Positions 34,292-47,700 of a DNA stretch of 64,000 nucleotides are shown here, piece after piece; position 1 is the first letter of the stretch, and each line of letters opens with the position of its first letter. The notes under the pieces were generated by a model. The model worked only from the letters and a program-made list of their open reading frames with translations, was not told where the DNA came from and made no database searches. The position numbers were made by a program, and so were the translations under genes. Origin of the DNA: Hirundichthys speculiger (lineage: Eukaryota > Chordata > Actinopteri > Beloniformes > Exocoetidae); NCBI GenBank assembly GCA_018398805.1, contig JAGFBZ010000178.1, positions 1,399,001 through 1,463,000 of the forward strand. The letters are read 5' to 3'.

Positions 34292-37200
34292 TTATGGCTG
34301 ACTGGTGCCGTCTGTCCCAAACAAGGAGGGCTCTGGGTTCACCGGGGGACCGACTAGGGGTCCGCCAGCTGTGCGTGGATCCATGGCCGAATGCATAACG
34401 GTCAGCCACACGTCGTCCATGTTTGGCATGACGAGGATTTTCTAAAAGAGGGAAGAGACAATGGTGTCATGTTAGTGAGCAATTAACTATCAGCAGTTTG
34501 AAACTGACTTTTACATAATGGGACATGTCCTGTACAATTTATTAATAACCATAGCTTGAATGAAAAAAAAAAAGTACTTTGATTGCTCCATTATGCAAAC
34601 TAACAAAACTTACAGTTCTGCCTTCTCACAGTCATTTGCAGGACTCTAGTTCCTTTACACCTGCTCACTCCACAAACCCGATCATTCCCCTGCACACTGT
34701 GGTGGTACTCATCTAGAATAGTAAGGAGGCTGGCTACACAGTTCCTGCACGTTCCTGCTTCAGCGCACCTGATTCAAATGAATGGATGGTCATCATCTTG
34801 TCATCCAGGTCTGCACAGGTCTGGTAACGATGCGTTCAACTGAATCAGGTGCTCTGAAGCAGGGAAACATCTAAAACATCTGGGACCTGAAGGGCCGGTG
34901 TCCTGCAGGTTTTAGATGTTCCCCTCCTTCTTCACACCCTGATAAAGGGTGACAAGATGATGACGGCCATTAATTAGGATCAGGTGTGTTAAAGCAGAGA
35001 AACATGCAGAACCTGCAGGACACCAACCCTCCAGGACCAACTTTGGAGACTCCTGATCTAAGACAATGCTTCTTAACCTTGTTGGAGGTATTAAACCCCA
35101 CCAGTTTCATGTGCACATTCACTGAACCCTTCTATAAAAAGGATTCATTTTTCTTTTGAAAAATAAAATATGAATTTTTTTTTTTTAATTCAAGTCATAG
35201 GTATTCGTTTTACTGGTGCACAAAATGAACCGTACATTAACATCACTGTGTTTAAAGAACAGAATCAATACAATACATGGACTGCATGAATTACATACCT
35301 CACTCATTTTTTTTAAATGTATTTATCATTCATTTTCTAAACCTGCTTTAACTTCACTAGGGTCATGAACAATAAAATATGATTTTTTTCAATTCTAGAC
35401 TAGAATTGCTTAACTTGGCATTGCAAATCATGTCCAAGCGGGGCGTGTCATCATGAATCATATGAGTCAGATGCGTGTCTTGACCTCTGCCGAAACCCTG
35501 AGACTGACTCACCAAACCCCTAGGGTTCAATCGAACTCAGGTTAAGAACCACTGCTCTAAGACATGCAGGACAGCGGCCCTCCAGGACTGGAGCTTGAAA
35601 CCCCTGAAGTACACAAGCTGTCTGAGCCGTGTGACGACATCAACAACGTGACTCCAAATTTCATCGCACAACCCCAGTTAGAAAAAAGTTGGAATGCTGT
35701 TTAAAACGTAAAGAAAAATATGATGCGATGATTTACAAGTCTCATAAACCCATATTTTACTCCCAATGGAACATAAAGAACATATCAGAAAGGTCTCCTC
35801 ACTTCCCAGATGTCCCCAGTTGTTTGATGCTTCACAACGGTAACCATCACCCTGTTCCAACCTTTTTCAGACGTGCTGCCGCCAACGTCAAAGTCAAAAT
35901 GAGCTTGTATTGTCCACGAAAAGGTAAAACAACTCAGTTTCAACATCTGATTATTTTAAGTTCTATTTGGAATAAAATATGGGTTTATGAGATTTGCAAA
36001 TGGAGAGTAGAGAGAAAGTAGAGAGAGGAGGTGGAGCGGGTGTTGGGCTTTAAGATCCCAGGCGTTCATGTCAGTGAGGACCTCAAAGGGGATACAGCTC
36101 CTTTGTTCTAATCAGTCCAAATTTCATTGAAAGTGCTACATGCAATGACAATAAAGCTGCATTAATAAATTCTGCTATGCAGCCTTTTGGTAAGTATTAA
36201 AATAGGGTGAGGTCACTATGGCCTGTTTCTCAGGGATATTAATATCTAATGTAGAATATCTAATCCAATGTGGGATATTGCTCAGGCGCCATGGCATGAT
36301 TTTTGAGACACTAGCTGTTGGAAAAATTTAGCTCAAGGCTCAACGTGTTGATAAACAAGTGTTTAAGAATGACTGCATTTCCTTTGATTCATTGTCTTGT
36401 GCTGACAACAGCTGTTGTGAGTTACTTGACCCTCTGCTTGTACACAAATGGAGATTAAAAATCCGCTCTGCACCCTCTGTCCAATTGTCAAGTGCTTTGC
36501 TTAAGTGTTGTACAATTGCCTCATTAGAACTCACTAATGAATGGTAAACTAATATACATTAATAGTAAAATTTAAACAACACCAGAGCACTGCGTCATTA
36601 AATTACAGATGCTTAAAAATAAAGAAAAGAAATAAACTAAATAGATCAAAATGTATTAATCGGCAGCACCTGGAATTCTTGGTCCAGTTTTTTCTCTATC
36701 CAGTCTGTAACATGGGCCAGAGTGACTTCTCTCTCTCCCAGTTTGGGTCGTGCCTTCAGGTGAAGGTGAGGTGGACTCCTGAAGCCATACCTGCAGGAGA
36801 AAAGAGGAGCTCAATGCTCAAACAACAGCAACACGTGGTGGTTTCCACCACTAGAGGGCAGTGATGCTCCGTGAGACAGCACGTGTCCTAAGGCACAGTC
36901 ACTTTTTTCAGAAAAGCATGCTCTTCTGAGTTAATTTTGTTCATCCAGAATAGAAATTCCACCACGGGGCATATTTAAAGTTAATAAAAATCATTTTAAA
37001 AGAAATGACGCAATAACCCCTGACACATGAGAGGAAACTGGACAAAATAAGAGTCACCTTAAAGACCTTTGTTTGCGAAAGACTTGATTGTGTTTTCCTG
37101 TCTGTGGGAAAGAGCAGCCCCTCAGGAAAAATGTGACTGTGTGTTACTCTGACAAACAAGGATGTTTACTGTGCATGGCATTTAGATTGTGTCACAGTGA

Positions 37201-40200
37201 GACAAAGCTTCCTTCACATACCATATCCTGTCGGTGGGAGGAGGAGGTATGTTGACGGCGAGCGTTCCTTGGAGCTGCTGAACCTCCACGGTGAGCAGGA
37301 GAGGTGTGTTGGACACCTCCTCCATCTTCTTCTTTATGAACTCCGTCTCCGTGGCCTTCTGGAAGTATTTGGACTTGGTAATCTTGTCCACGAAGCGCAT
37401 GATCTTGCTCGGTTTATGTCCTCCCACAAATCTGCATTTATTTGAAGGGAGACTTTAAGTTAAACCAGGGTGGTCTTATAATATCTGCACTTCTTTCAAA
37501 CATTCTTATTTTTTTTGGTGAAATAATCACATTGATTGTGACATTTATGTCTTGTGAAAATGAATAAAGGATGTGTACGAGCTCATTCTCACCCCTCTGC
37601 ACCAGCAGGATCATTTGAGAGGTCAGAGGAATCTTCCTCGTCTGACGAACCTGCACTGGACGACTCTTCATCACTGTCAGCCAGGCAGTAAGTCCGTGGT
37701 CTGCATCTGAAAATCACAGCTATCCTTATTAGGCTTATCCTTATCTTTCACTACATATGTCTCAACTCAAACTTCAAGTCCAAGATTAACCTAATCTTAG
37801 GGATGCACGATAACTGTTTTTTAAAACCGATACCGATAACTTTCAGCTCCTAAAGGCCAATACCGATAACCGATAACACACACATATACCTAAGATCATT
37901 ACATCAATACTATGAACAAAATCAAAAACAGCTTTGACTCTTTAAATGAACAGATATTTATTTTTTCCAATGAAAAACTATTGGCAAGCCTCTCAAACAT
38001 TTTCATAAAGCTGTCAAACAAACCTATTTGATATCTCACATTAACTTAAACAAGCTGCATTACTTACAGATATAAAAAAATAAAGACTCCTTGAACTGAT
38101 GGAAATACATGCATCAGAATTATTAACTGAAAATAAGCATTCCTCAATGACAATAAAAAAATAATGCACAGTGCATAATGTACTGACACAAGTTAGACTT
38201 GTCTGTGTAAATAACCTGAAAAAGTCCACTCATAGTAACAAAAAATTATGTTTAAATTGTTTTGGCTTGTGGTTCCATTCAAATGAATGGCTTTAATTAA
38301 AGTAAATGAGGTTCTGTAGTTTTGGGTTTTTTTTAAATCTCATGGAAGCTTTAGATGAGACAGATGATGGCGAAGAGCGGAGAGGAGAGGGGAGGGGAGG
38401 GGAGACTCGTTAGCTCACGTTAGCACGATTTCAAACCTCCATGGAAGCGAAGGTTATGTTTCAGGAGGCCGATCGAATTTGACGTATTAAAGCTTGTGCT
38501 GTTTTTCCCTCCTTCGGTTGGAGCATTTGTTACAAATAACCAGCAAACTATCTTCCTCTGAAACTTTAACTAAGTTACAATCGCCGCCATGTTTTTTTTT
38601 TTTTTTTTTAAATCAGCGCACTGTGCTGCAATGCTGCATTCAAGGTGTAACGTAAATTCCTCCGTTCCCTCGTTTGCTAGTTGTTCTTTCAGCCTTATCT
38701 ATTTTTTCTATTTTGTATGTGTAACATGTGGGAAAATAATGCGACATTAATTAAAGTCAGCAACTACCAAAATTATGACCGAGTTAACAAGTTGTTTTCT
38801 GGCATGAGGGGGTATTCTTGATTTTCCTTACTGAGAAATCATTTTACTGATTATGCAGACGTCACTTGAACATAACATTCACTGCCGGTCATTCAAGGCT
38901 CAGAGGGAGCGAGGCACTGCCGTGTTGACAAAAATATATATGTTATTGGGGCTATTCGTCATGATATCGGACTTATTGGGATGACGTCATAATTTCCTGC
39001 TATCGGCCCAATGACAAAATTATCCATAATTACCGTGCACCCCTACCTAATCTCATCTCACAGCTCAGCTTCAACCCCAACCAGGACTCCAGAAATAACA
39101 TTCTGCCTCATGAGGACCAGGCTGTGGTCCCCATGAGGACTACTGGGTCCACAAAGGTCAGAGATGAGACCAAAAAAGGTCCATATGAGATAACATAAAA
39201 AAAGAACACACACAGACATAGTTTTATCCTTTCAGATGTTAAACTGGATGTTAACTCAATCATTTCTTGTTTAGTGATGACTGATCTCATCTGAGCATTT
39301 TATAGACATGCAGTATCTTCTGTTTGGTGTGAGCGCCATCACCAGTCAGTGATGCATCTAAACGCCACAGAGCCGAAGTACAACCAAATATTTTTACATT
39401 AGCTGGGGCACAAAGAAAAAAAAGTTTTTTCAGAGTCTGTACTGCATCCGCACACATGTTTATTTTGTCTTTGCCATCTGAGAAATGAAAATGGGAATCT
39501 GCTCTGATTAAAGCTCTGAATCAACCAGGAAATGAATAAATGAGGCATTAGATGGTATTAAAGGAATGTAACAGCCATGCTGAAAGTCAATCAGCACTCA
39601 CCGAGGCCAGAGGTTTCCCATTAACGGCCGCATAAAGGTAGAATCCAAAGAGAGGCGACAGATTTAAGAAGAAAGGGACAGTGGAGGATGTGAAAAAAGA
39701 CAGAAAAGAAAGTGAACACTGAGTGGAACAGTTCAAAGCAGAAGTCAGACAACGTTGGCCCAAGTCGAAGTAGAACTGGCCTTGAATTCAACAAAGGAAA
39801 TGTACATGTGACAGATCTGTCCGCCTTACCCATCTTTGCCAAGCTCCCCTAAGCGAAGGCTCTCTCCCTCCTTTCCCAAGCGATTGAGGATCATCTTAGT
39901 TTCCAGGGTCATCTGGAAGGAGCCACTGTAGGAAATCTCCATGTCAAACCACAGACCTGATAAATACAGAACAATTATTAGAAGCACTGAGGAAGATTCA
40001 GGGGACGTGACAGACTCGTCCTCTTATACCCTTGATGAACACGCTGCTTAGAGTTCAAGAATGGGCCTGCAAATGCCTGTCATTTTCTCTTTGTCTTTAT
40101 TATTATTTATTCATTGCTGATAAGCAACGCACTGAAAGAGAGAAAGCAGAAATGAAAAAAGTGAGATCACTAGATCCTTTAAGCAAGCAGGGGAGAAAGA

Positions 40201-41722
40201 GTTTCACAGCCTGCTATTAACACCCAAACGTGGACATGGTCTCCTATCGGGGTAGTAACAGGCAGCAGCAAGAATCCTCCCATTCTTCTGATATTAATGC
40301 TGCTGAATCTGGTTCACATAAACTCCTTAACAGCCTCTATTAGAGGCTGGCAAGCTAAACACTGTTATGTGAGCTGTTTTTTTCTCTTTTTCCCTTCCGT
40401 CCTCTCCTCAAACCGCAGAATCTTGACTCATTTTGGTGTAGTTTCGCTTTATGCCACCGGGGCGCAGCAACTTCAGACAGAAGACGAAGCTGAGACGACA
40501 TGCTGAGGGCTGTTCATTTAAACCTTAAAAAGACAACAAATACATTCACAGGGACAGATTTTCTAAACCTTTCAGAAGTCTACATATACGCGCAGGTATT
40601 TCAGCTTCATCTGCTTATTCTTTTATTTTGACTCTTTTTGTTAGGTGTTATTTAGATAAGATCTTGAAAAATAAACGTTTTAACAGCAGTATAAGAAAAG
40701 GAATGAGCTCACACACATGCATGTTAGGTTGGTTGGTGACCTCAGAGCAGCTCTGTGATGAACAGGATGAAGCAGGCATAAAAGACAGATGGACTTATAA
40801 AACCAATCGTTCGGATAAAATCAATCGATGCGCTCTGAGAAGCCAAACATGGCAGAGACAGGCAGCACTGAGGCTGCAGAGCCTCACCACCCTGCTTGGC
40901 TGCTTGAGCACCTGGCAACCAGGCGCCGCTGCACTGGGTGACGTCAAAACCCGTAAGAGCAGTGTGGAGCTGAGGAGAGAAAGTTCAGAGGAAATCAAAG
41001 CATGGCGAACGGGTTTATAGCAAAAAACCAGACTACAAGATTAGGATATTTCACTAACAAGCAGCAGCAAAGCCAGCTGAACAGCTTTTATCCTGGCGGA
41101 GGTCTTGTTGTCCTGTTGGCCTCGAAACGCGCGGACTGAGTTTGGTTTAGGTGGGGCGGCGTGTTCAAGACAAAAAGAGCGAGCTGCTGGATCGCAGGTA
41201 GCATCCTTAAAGAGGGTGAAACCTAACAGGAAGGACCAGTTGTTTTATGCACCTTCACATGTGAAGAGGCGGTTCTTCATATGCTTTCACAGCTGGGCGC
41301 CGCGTTCAACGGTCAACGTAAAACACACTGACATCACCGCAAATGTCCAGGGACAGAGGAGGCCGTTTGCACTCGTACGCAGCTGGGGAGGTTCATTGAT
41401 CCGCTGCACTCAGCGCCCTCCTTCCAGGAAGGAGAGGAGCGGGTCGAGGTGGTGGCAGGACTTGAGACGCCGGGAGGATAAGGCTGCTGGACATTTCTGA
41501 GAGAAAAACTGAACTGAACACTTCTGCTGAGAGATTTGGGGTGAAATGCAGCTAAGAATGACCCCTCCCACCCCCCAAAAAACTGGGTTTCACGCACAAG
41601 GGTACGTCTCAACAGGCCTTTCCTTTTTTAAACTATTTCATGAAAGGCTGTTGCTACGCATTTCCCAGTTGGAGACGCGATCGATTCCTGCTCTCATTAT
41701 AAGGTAATGTGAGAGCTGCAGT

Positions 41723-41759
<37 letters not shown>

Positions 41760-44700
41760 AGGCAATGAGTCAAAGCAGAGAGGAAGGAAGGTGGAGAATT
41801 AAAGCGCAAAGAGGAAGATGAAAGGGAATGAAAGGGGAAGAGAAAACTAGGAAGAGAGCAGACGCTCTCAGTTTGTCTGTAGGCTTTCCATCCACACCGT
41901 CACTTAGCGGGGAGAGACATTTCTGGATCTCAGGCTTAAAATAGCAATTTATTCTGACATACACAGATGAACATTACAGGCCGTTTTTCTACAAACGTAT
42001 CTTCCATTCTCACTCAGAACTGCTCTGATTCATGCCATTATGGTCACTAACAAAGGTTTACACTCCTCACCGTCTAATAACGGACCTCCGGTTGTTTTAA
42101 CTGGACAATTTTCCTTTAATGCTTGCACATCCTGATACCCGTTTCTGGCAGAAACAGTACTGGAATTGCACCAGCTCTAGTTGTAACTGCTGATCAGGAA
42201 TATTCAAAAGCAGCTCCACAGAAAAGGAAATGTCTGCACTTCAGTTAACTCCATCTAACAAGTCATGTGACTCTGACCTCACTGCCTGACCAGTTCCAGG
42301 GGGCAAGTGCAGAATCTGTTTTACTAATTTATAGCAACGGTCACTTTATCACCTTGATACCTGACTGGTAATGTGAGATGTATAGCAATTTCAAATGCCA
42401 AGTTGTTGTTGTTTTTTGTTTTTTTTTTTGCGTTTATCAGAAAATCGTTTTATTCCTACTTCCTCTTAATTAAAGTCGTAACCTACTGGCTGCTGACATC
42501 ATGAGTGTTTCAGCCCGGAAAGTGTTTCCTTCAGAGGAGAGTTAAACTATCAGCGGCGCAGCTGTTCTCTGGATGGAGAGCACAAATTCAGCAACGTGAT
42601 CTTACTTAGCGAGAGTCAGATTGTCCAGGACACTCCTATGTGAAATGAAATGAATCGACAGTGAGAGAAATGGCCGGCCATGAGGCAAAAATGTCACTTT
42701 TATTTAAACAACTTCTATGACGATGTTTGAAAAATGAGGTTGTAACAGTTTGATTGGTAGTTTGGATCGCTCAGAACATCACTTAGTGTTGGCTGAAGTA
42801 TTGGAGCCACTGGTTGACATTCTTTAGATACCACGGTTTTTACCCGTTACCGACTGGAACAATCAGTTATCACTATGTTGGACGTTTCCAAGATTCATTG
42901 AACCACTGAGGAGCAGCGTTGCTGCCCTGTTTTAGGATTCAGAAACTGGTAGGTTAAAGGACACCAATGGCTAACATAAAGCAGTGCAATGGAATTGGTG
43001 GTGCCCCCTGTATGTGTGGAGGTTAAGTGGCTTTTATGATACTAGGATTTACCAGAAGGTTGCTTGTTCCTTTGTGCTGCTTATAAATATCTTTAAGCGA
43101 CCATAAAACAGAACAGGACGGCTGCAGATTGACTTTAGCTATGTGAGTTGCAGCTGCACATCATATTGCCCAACCATTGAAATAAAAATGATAAAGATTT
43201 CAGTGTAATGTGCCGCCTAAATTGTTTAGAACAGTGAGGAATCTTGAGATGGTGTACTTTTAAATTCCATCAGTATGACTTAAGAGTTTTAAAGGGTTAA
43301 TGGTTCTTCCTTTTCTAACCCAAAACAGTAGCTGATGTGAGCAAGTTAAAAAAAAACAACAACTGATGTTCATATGCAGCCAACGCTCTATATGAAGAAA
43401 AGGAAATTTAAAAAAAAAGTATAACATAGAAGGAGCTACAATAACAAAGAGTGCCACCCAAACCATGTCCAACATTACTCCAGCCACCTGACAGGGGGAG
43501 GGTCCATGCTCATGCACAAGGACGGGGAGACGGGCTTGAGAGAGTTCAGGGTCGGGCACGTTTTCTAGGGGAGCTCCAGAGGGAGGGGAAGGGTGTCGTT
43601 TTGATGAGATCTTGTTTCAAAAATCAAGACACGACATCATGCAAAAATTCCTTACCCTACCTTTAATCATAATGCAGTAAAATGGCACACTGAGCCCAAA
43701 CAAATTACTACCTAAGCTTTACTTACTACCTCAAATGAATAAAGTTGCAGAAACACTAGAATAGTAACACTAAATCTATTTGTATTCTTGCATAAGAAAA
43801 GCTTATTTATAGCATGTATCATGCAAAGCATAATAATAATAATAATTTTTTTCTCTGTAATTTATACTGCAACAGTTTAATTTCCCTTTGGGGATTAATA
43901 AAGTACTTTCATCTGAATTCAGTTTCTCCTTTGCACGGTTCTACCAAAGTCTACCAAATAATTTTCTGTAGAAACTTTAAGTGTGTTGGGTGCGCGTTTG
44001 CAATCATTGGTACCCTGCAGGACATGTGTTTGCCTTCCACGACTACACCTTCATCTTTCAAAACCCGATCATCAACTGGATGACTTGGTCCTGATGTCAG
44101 GGCTTTCAAACATATGAAACACTTAAATCTCTTTTGTGCTTAAAATTGTTGGAAAAAATAGAGCTTTCCAAGACACTGGCACACAGGTGTGTGTGTGTGT
44201 GTCCCATGTCCCATGGTCTGAATTAGATGACTTGCCTCTATAGTCGACGTAGGGTGTGGATGCGCCGAGGATTCTGGGAGTGGCTGAACCCATGTCCAGT
44301 TCTGTCAAAGTTAGCTCATTCATGAAGTAAGGTAACTGAAAGAAATAAGCACGGACAGCGAAATGCTTACACATCTCCAGCATTTGTTATCATTTAATCT
44401 TTTGAGAAGTACGTCATTCTAATAAAGTAAATGCAAAACACGGACAAATGGAAAAACACAGCAGAGCAGGAAAAAACGATATTACAAGGACAGTTGTGCA
44501 CACACGCACAGACACAAAGATGACACAGTCTGCCTTCAGTCACACCGTCTCCGTCTATCGGTCCCTCAGGGACTGAAGTAGTCTTTTTCCAGAGCTGCAC
44601 TGAGACAACAATATTTCCACAGGATACTGTAGACAGTCACAGATCAAAACACATGAATAAATTAGGTTTGTCCTGGGGGATACAGTCACGAGCCCCAGCA

Positions 44701-47700
44701 AGATAAAAGGAGTGGAAGAGAGTGTTTTAAGCCTAAACTTGTCATTGAGTTGAATCTCCTGCTTGTAAACCCTGAATGGAGCCGCTGAGAACCTAAACGG
44801 GCCACGGCGAGAGCACTGACATCTGAGGAGCCATCTACTTGGCTGTGAGGTTGGACACGTGCTCAACAGGAAGGGACCTGACGAGCCTTTTTCTCTTGGA
44901 GACACATTCCCATTTAATTCTGTCCCTTTTCCAAAGGCAAAGCTTTGCGACGAGTCCTGCTGCACTCACCCGTATCTTGCTGAGCTTCATCTGAATCTTC
45001 TTGGAGACCAGTTCAGCCCAGTAGGGCTCGGCCAGGAAGTCCCAGAAGAGTCGGCCCAGAGCTGCATTAACCCAGGCAACAGAGTCGTCCTCCTCTCCCC
45101 TGGGCTGCACCTGAGCCGAAGTGGTGCCGTGAAGCTGAAGTCAGAGCAGAGTTGCCGTAAACACCAGGAGGAGCGAACGGGACTCCTTTCTCTCTGTGCA
45201 GAATTCTCAAACATCTGATGAACTTTCATTCGGCTTCTTTAACTACATATTTGTGAGAGTCAGTCGCTGAGATTGATGAGCACAATTAGGTTAAACTGCA
45301 AACAGGATGCAAGTTTATCACAGAAGAAAGGAAACGAGAAGGGCCGTGTTGGTATTATAAAAGGAAATGGCCTGTGCTACCTTTTTATCAGCTCCAGGAC
45401 TGCTCTGCAGACTCCGGAGCACCGGGCTGCTGGCTGCGGCACCGGCCGCCGCCGGCTGCTTTGGCAGTAAGGAGCCCATGTAGACGTCGTAGTCCAGCAG
45501 AAGCCTGCTTCTGGCGCCGCCTGCTGTTGAGGAGGAGGCTGAAGAGTCCTTCGACCGAGGCGCGAGCATGTCGTCCAGACTGCTGCGACTGCTGCTGCGG
45601 CTGTGAGAACCCATGACTGAGGAGAGATGAGGAGTTAGACACTTCCCTCCGTGTAATTCCTTATAAAAATTTCAGTTAGGCTATTTTAGCCCTGGCAAAA
45701 AGACAAAAAATATGAGAAACGATTTAACAAAAACGATCATGGTAAATCACCTTTTTTATTGCTCCCAATAGAGGAAGCCTTCTTCAAGTCTAGTTTGGCA
45801 TTAGAGGCCGCCAGAAACCTCTGGAACCACTCTTCCTTCTCCCTCCCCGTCCTTCCAAACAGATAGAGGGTCAGGTCTCTACTGGAGGAGGATGTTCCTC
45901 CGCTCCCTTCCCCGCCGTCCCCCGTGCTCATGGCCTCGCTGGCCTCCGGTCGGTCGCCTTCCGCCTTTGACATGAAGTCATCTTGTTTGGCGAGCTCGAT
46001 GCAGATTGGATATTTTTTGTTCCATACTCGCTTCCTGGCCAAACTATGAGGCACTAAATATACCTGAAGTCAGAGTTCAGAGTTTAGAAAAAGAAAAAAA
46101 CAGAAACAGAAACAAAACAGAAGCGCCGAGAGATGATTTGTACTGAAATAGATGACACAAATAAAGTTGCATTGAATGAATGTGTTGTGTTGAAGCTGAA
46201 ACGTTAAAACGTACTTTGCTGTAGGTGAGGTCATAGATCTTCTGACTGACGTAGGTCACGTCAGGCTTTGGTTCATTATGTGCAGCGCGGCGGGCGATGT
46301 TGTGGTTGGGTTTGGACAGACGGATGATGGACCCCTCCAAGCGGACGTACACAGAGTGTGTCAGCGTGGCATGGTACGTCTCTGGGTCATAGTTCGAGAT
46401 CTCATTCATCCAGCCCTGGAAGGAAGACATTTTAACTTTAAATGAGACAACATCTCACTACATTAAGTGTTAAGAGTATAAAATTCAGAATCATCAACTG
46501 TAATTTTCCTATTTCAGGTCCTTTTCTCTTCTGTAATGTCTCATAATCACTGAGTTGACAAGTGAGAACATCAACAGTATCATTTGTCTTTTGATTTCCC
46601 ATCACCATTTCTACTCCTTCTCCTACAATTCAACATTATCCTGTTCCTTTCTTTATGCAGAATTATTGGTGATTTATATTCATCAATTGCATCTTGATGA
46701 GTATCTAGACATCTGATATAACCTGATAAACCAAAACAATAAAGGCTCGTCAGGTTTACTGCTAAAGGGAAGCAGTCAAAAGCCACATTTCAGATCAGAA
46801 TCCCAGTACAGTGGTACCTCTACTTACGAACGTCTCTACATATGAAATTTTCAGGTTACGAAACGCCTCAAAGGGAAAATATTGCCTCCTGTTACGAAAG
46901 GAATTTCAGGATACGAAAGGCAAAAACACAGTAGCGCTGCTACTCGCAGCTCCCAGAGTTTACCGAACGTAAACATACTTGTTGGCTCTGTGTCTCGGTT
47001 TGAAAGCGGTGCGTCCGAGCTGCTCTGACATTGGCTATCGCTTAGCATCTTCCTGCCATTCCATTGGCTAGGAGGGCCTCTTGTCTGTATGAGCGTAACC
47101 CAGGTAAACGGACAATTTTTATTACCTCCGCTAAGGAGGTTATATTTTTGCTGGCATTTATCTGTCTGTCTGTTTGTGTTCAAGATAACTCAAAAAGTTA
47201 TGGATGGATTTTGATGAGTTGTCAGAAATGTGAAAAGGAAGAACTGATTTCATTTTGGGTGTGATCCGGAAGAAAACCTGGATTCGGGATCACTTTCAAA
47301 TTTTAGATAATTGTTGTGCCGGTGGAGGTCTGCGCTCTCCGAGTGCTTTTCCAGCTCTGACATGCATTTCTTACAGGTTTTTATGTCATTTCATGTATTA
47401 TTTATAATTTATAAAAAAATATATATGTTTGAATTTTGGGGGGCTTGGAACGGATTAGGGCATTTACATGGAAAACGCGTCTCTACTTACGAAAGTTTCA
47501 GGTTACGAAACTACTTCCAGAACCAATTAATTTCGTAAGTAGAGGTACCACTGTATATTTGTTTTTCCCCTCCTCATTTCCAATGTCAAAAGTTGGAAAG
47601 CAGTGGTACGGTATGTTTCATGTGCAGCTGAAATAACTGCAGTGCATTCATTGATTGGTGACGGATCATCATCTCCTTGCAACATGCTGAAAAGCACAGG

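Noticed and set aside
41080..41500. Alternative tex2 promoter or CpG island
   Set aside because: GC-richer than its surroundings, but without a convincing combination of promoter motifs, leader exon or donor.
45737..46054. Separate small genes in the 44.2-46.4 kb region
   Set aside because: All these frames join in phase as tex2 exons 2 to 6 of one protein.
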